Of a DNA stretch of 8,165 nt, positions 6,719-8,165 are shown piece after piece. The notes below the pieces were generated by a model. That model was not told the DNA's origin, ran no database searches, and was given only the letters and a program-made list of their open reading frames with translations. The position numbers were made by a program, and so were the translations under genes. Each line of letters opens with the position of its first letter. Position 1 is the first letter of the stretch. This stretch comes from Anaerococcus sp. (GTDB lineage Bacteria > Bacillota > Clostridia > Tissierellales > Peptoniphilaceae), in the NCBI GenBank assembly GCA_030825745.1, contig JAPJPH010000039.1, positions 1 to 8,165 of the forward strand, in the 5' to 3' direction.

Positions 6719-7498
6719 ATGATAGATATCCATAACCATATCATCTATGGGGTAGATGATGGATCTAAAAGTATAGATGAGTCTTTGAAGATGGTAGATA
6801 TGTATATAGAAAGTGGTTTTAGTGAGATTATAGCAACTAGCCATTATGATAAGGGAAGATATTTAGTAGATCCACTTGAGATTAAACATAAGGTTGATGT
6901 CCTAAATAGAAAGATCAAGGAGAAGTCTTTAGATTTTACCATATATCCAGGTCATGAAATCCAGGTAGATGTTGATATAAACAAGAATCTAAAAGAGGGC
7001 AAGGTTCTTAGCTTGAATAATTCAAGATATCTTCTATGCGAGCTATCTTTTTTAAATAAGCCTAATTTTTTGGAAGATTTATTTTATAACCTACAACTAG
7101 AAGGCTATACTCCAATCATAGCCCATGCTGAAAGATATGATTATGTAAAAAAAGATCCAGATTACCTAGCACAATTTATTCAAAAAGGTGCCCTAGTTCA
7201 GGTAAACTATTCATCTATAAAGACAAACCCCGAAACTGTAAAAACACTCTTGGAAAAAAATATGGTCCATATCCTAGCTACTGATGCCCATCAAAGCGAG
7301 TGGAGAAAGCCAGATATAAGGGAGTATATCAATTTATATAAGGATATTATAGGTGATGAAAACTTTGCTAAACTAAGTATGACAAATCCTAAAAAAGTTA
7401 TAGAAGATAAATTTATAGATAATGAATTTGTTGTTCAAAAAGAAGAGCTCCCTAAGAAAAAGGAAAAAAAACTATTTGGATTTTGGAGGAGAAAATGA
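6719..7498 (+). CDS. cpsB: PHP-type tyrosine-protein phosphatase (CpsB/CapC/YwqE family)
   Basis: Metal-dependent phosphatase of the PHP superfamily that removes phosphate from the CpsD tyrosine cluster. With the ATG at 6719 the protein has 259 residues and begins MIDIHNH, as the family does. An upstream in-frame ATG at 6701 would add METTTK inside the kinase gene and is less likely. Predicted metal ligands and active-site residues are His5 and His7 (DIHNH), Asp13-Asp14, His42 in ATSHY, Glu80 in GHE, Glu108 in CELS, His136 in IAHAERY, and Asp189 and His191 in ATDAH. All metal positions of the family appear intact. The tail is unusual: after the normal end it carries a strongly basic KKKEKKLFGFWRRK (247-259 region), which may touch the membrane. 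The stop overlaps the next start as ATGA. Confidence 0.93.
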   Translation: MIDIHNHIIYGVDDGSKSIDESLKMVDMYIESGFSEIIATSHYDKGRYLVDPLEIKHKVDVLNRKIKEKSLDFTIYPGHEIQVDVDINKNLKEGKVLSLNNSRYLLCELSFLNKPNFLEDLFYNLQLEGYTPIIAHAERYDYVKKDPDYLAQFIQKGALVQVNYSSIKTNPETVKTLLEKNMVHILATDAHQSEWRKPDIREYINLYKDIIGDENFAKLSMTNPKKVIEDKFIDNEFVVQKEELPKKKEKKLFGFWRRK

Positions 7499-7977
7499 AG
7501 GTAAAAAAACTTGCGGCTTTGCTTATTCTAGGTATTTTTCTAAGTTCTTGTCAAAAAGAAGAAGATACCTATACGAGTAAGGATGTCAAGGTAGATTCTG
7601 TTTTTGATAATATAAATAAAGAAGATGAAGCTATTAATGTGGATACTCAAAAGAAGGATCCCAACGATCAGGATAAGCAAGATAATGAAAACAATAATGA
7701 AAATAATAATGAAAATAATAAGGATCAAGCAGCTACCAATAACCCAAATGAAAATCAAGAAAATCTAGAGAAATTTGTTGTTATAACAACTTCAAATTAT
7801 AGGTCAGAGCCAAATTCTGAGGCTGAGAATGTTATTGGAACTTTAAATGAAAATACTGAGGTAGAAAAGCTAGAAGATGTAGATTCTAATGGACAAGCTT
7901 GGACTAAGATTAGGTTTGAGGGAAAAGAAGGCTTCATCCTAAGTGAACTTATTAGAAAAAATGATAATAACCAGTAA
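7495..7977 (+). CDS. SH3b-domain lipoprotein of the capsule operon
   Basis: Secreted lipoprotein of 160 residues with unknown exact role. MKVKK, a hydrophobic stretch and the lipobox LSSC give a lipidated Cys19. Residues 20-90 are an acidic, Asn/Asp/Gln/Glu-rich and probably unstructured linker that includes an ENNN repeat at 65-76. Residues about 92-153 form a bacterial SH3 domain (TTSNYRSEPN, IGTLNENTEVEKLED, WTKIRFEGKEGFILSELI), a fold usually associated with binding peptidoglycan or wall peptides. The start is ATG at 7495 with GGAGGAG at 7485-7491; a TTG at 7483 in the same frame lies in that site and is not used. The ATG overlaps the phosphatase stop (ATGA), so the gene is coupled to the kinase-phosphatase module. 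It could hold the assembly complex or nascent polymer near the wall; this is inference. Confidence 0.85.
   Translation: MKVKKLAALLILGIFLSSCQKEEDTYTSKDVKVDSVFDNINKEDEAINVDTQKKDPNDQDKQDNENNNENNNENNKDQAATNNPNENQENLEKFVVITTSNYRSEPNSEAENVIGTLNENTEVEKLEDVDSNGQAWTKIRFEGKEGFILSELIRKNDNNQ
7687..7722 (+). repeat. Three tandem 12-bp repeats in the lipoprotein linker
   Basis: Units GAAAACAATAAT, GAAAATAATAAT and GAAAATAATAAG at 7687-7698, 7699-7710 and 7711-7722 encode ENNN, ENNN and ENNK. The repeat is in phase, so gain or loss of a unit would only lengthen or shorten the linker between the lipid anchor and the SH3b domain. Confidence 0.8.
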
Positions 7978-7995
7978 AGGGACTGTTTAAAAACT

Positions 7996-8157
7996 ATGAA
8001 TAATCACTGTACCATCGTTAGAAGAATCTATTAGGAAATTTTACCTCTCCTGGTCGGTAGCCAATTGGCACCTGCCAGCTGGTGGAGGCGATTAGCCCGC
8101 AGGCTTAGTGAGACTTTCCGTGGAGGTTCTTCTAACGATAATGGTGGATTTATTCAT
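7996..8157 (+). ncRNA. Candidate structured RNA, family unassigned, in the capsule operon
   Basis: The 188 bp after the lipoprotein stop hold no convincing gene but strong secondary structure. Outer arms pair as ATGAATAA (7996-8003) with TTATTCAT (8150-8157), ACC (8011-8013) with GGT (8143-8145), and a perfect 13-bp stem of 8014-8026 with 8127-8139. Inside, GGAAA (8034-8038) can pair with TTTCC (8115-8119). A hairpin at 8050-8078 has CTGGT/GCCAG, GGT/ACC and GCC/GGC segments capped by AATT. AGCC/GGCT close a CGCA loop at 8094-8105. By hand count 52 of 90 bases in 8041-8130 are G or C, far above the surroundings. No T-tract follows, so it is not a simple terminator. The strand is assumed from the operon. 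Placement after the CpsCDB genes recalls the Bacillus EAR antitermination RNA, but no family match is established; a small inverted-repeat element is the main alternative. Confidence 0.6.
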
Positions 8158-8165
8158 TCTTAAAA

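Noticed and set aside
7483..7494. TTG at 7483 as lipoprotein start
   Set aside because: It overlaps the GGAGGAG ribosome binding site; the ATG at 7495 gives a standard lipoprotein signal peptide and correct spacing.
7996..8034. 12-codon frame MNNHCTIVRRIY that could be a leader peptide
   Set aside because: It arises from the 5' arm of the inverted structure; the nearest purine-rich site (around 7979-7982) is about 13 bases away. Its mirror on the minus strand (from 8157) gives a similar short peptide because of the inverted repeat. No sign of codon-based attenuation.
8041..8130. tRNA, SRP RNA or a known riboswitch as identity of the GC-rich segment
   Set aside because: No T-loop GGTTCGA motif or CCA end, no SRP GGAAG/AGCAG core, and none of the signature motifs I know for FMN, TPP, SAM, cobalamin, lysine, T-box or c-di-GMP elements. 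Left unassigned.
1..8165. CRISPR array, insertion sequence, integrase site or phage genes
   Set aside because: No spaced direct repeats, transposase or integrase-like coding sequence found; the only tandem repeat is the short coding repeat in the lipoprotein.

Overview
The window is low-GC DNA from what looks like an anaerobic Gram-positive bacterium of the Firmicutes/Tissierellia kind. The basis is AT-rich codon use, strong GGAGG-type ribosome binding sites, a CpsB/C/D-type capsule control module and a LipoP-style lipoprotein. The genus is not determinable from the sequence; an Anaerococcus/Peptoniphilus-like organism is only a guess. The whole window is devoted to cell-surface polysaccharide.

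Layout. (1) Positions 1-2434, plus strand, are the 3' end of one polysaccharide operon: a 5'-truncated N5-(carboxyethyl)ornithine synthase-like opine enzyme and a Wzx-type flippase. (2) A perfect 14-bp bidirectional terminator hairpin at 2479-2516 separates it from a convergent operon. (3) Positions 2546-5113, minus strand, hold a two-gene UDP-uronic acid operon. It contains a UDP-glucose 6-dehydrogenase with an XRE-type helix-turn-helix fused to its N-terminus, followed by a UDP-glucuronate 4-epimerase. Together they would convert UDP-glucose to UDP-glucuronate and then UDP-galacturonate. (4) Positions 5114-5365 are a divergent control region. It carries a full-consensus sigma-A promoter for the dehydrogenase operon, with a perfect 7-3-7 dyad over the predicted start site, and two further inverted repeats in front of the plus-strand operon. 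(5) Positions 5366-7977, plus strand, hold a tightly coupled module: co-polymerase (CpsC/Wzd), tyrosine kinase (CpsD/Wze), PHP-type phosphatase (CpsB/Wzb) and an SH3b-domain lipoprotein. (6) Positions 7978-8165 have no convincing gene but contain a GC-rich segment closed by long complementary arms, probably a structured RNA, lying where the glycosyltransferase genes of the operon would be expected to follow.

The two most unusual items are the HTH-dehydrogenase fusion next to an operator-like dyad on its own promoter, which suggests a metabolic enzyme that regulates its own operon, and the structured RNA candidate inside the capsule operon. By position the RNA resembles the EAR (eps-associated RNA) antitermination element of Bacillus, but I could not assign a family. 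The opine enzyme beside a UDP-galacturonate pathway also raises the possibility of a uronic-acid polymer decorated with a carboxyethyl amino acid.
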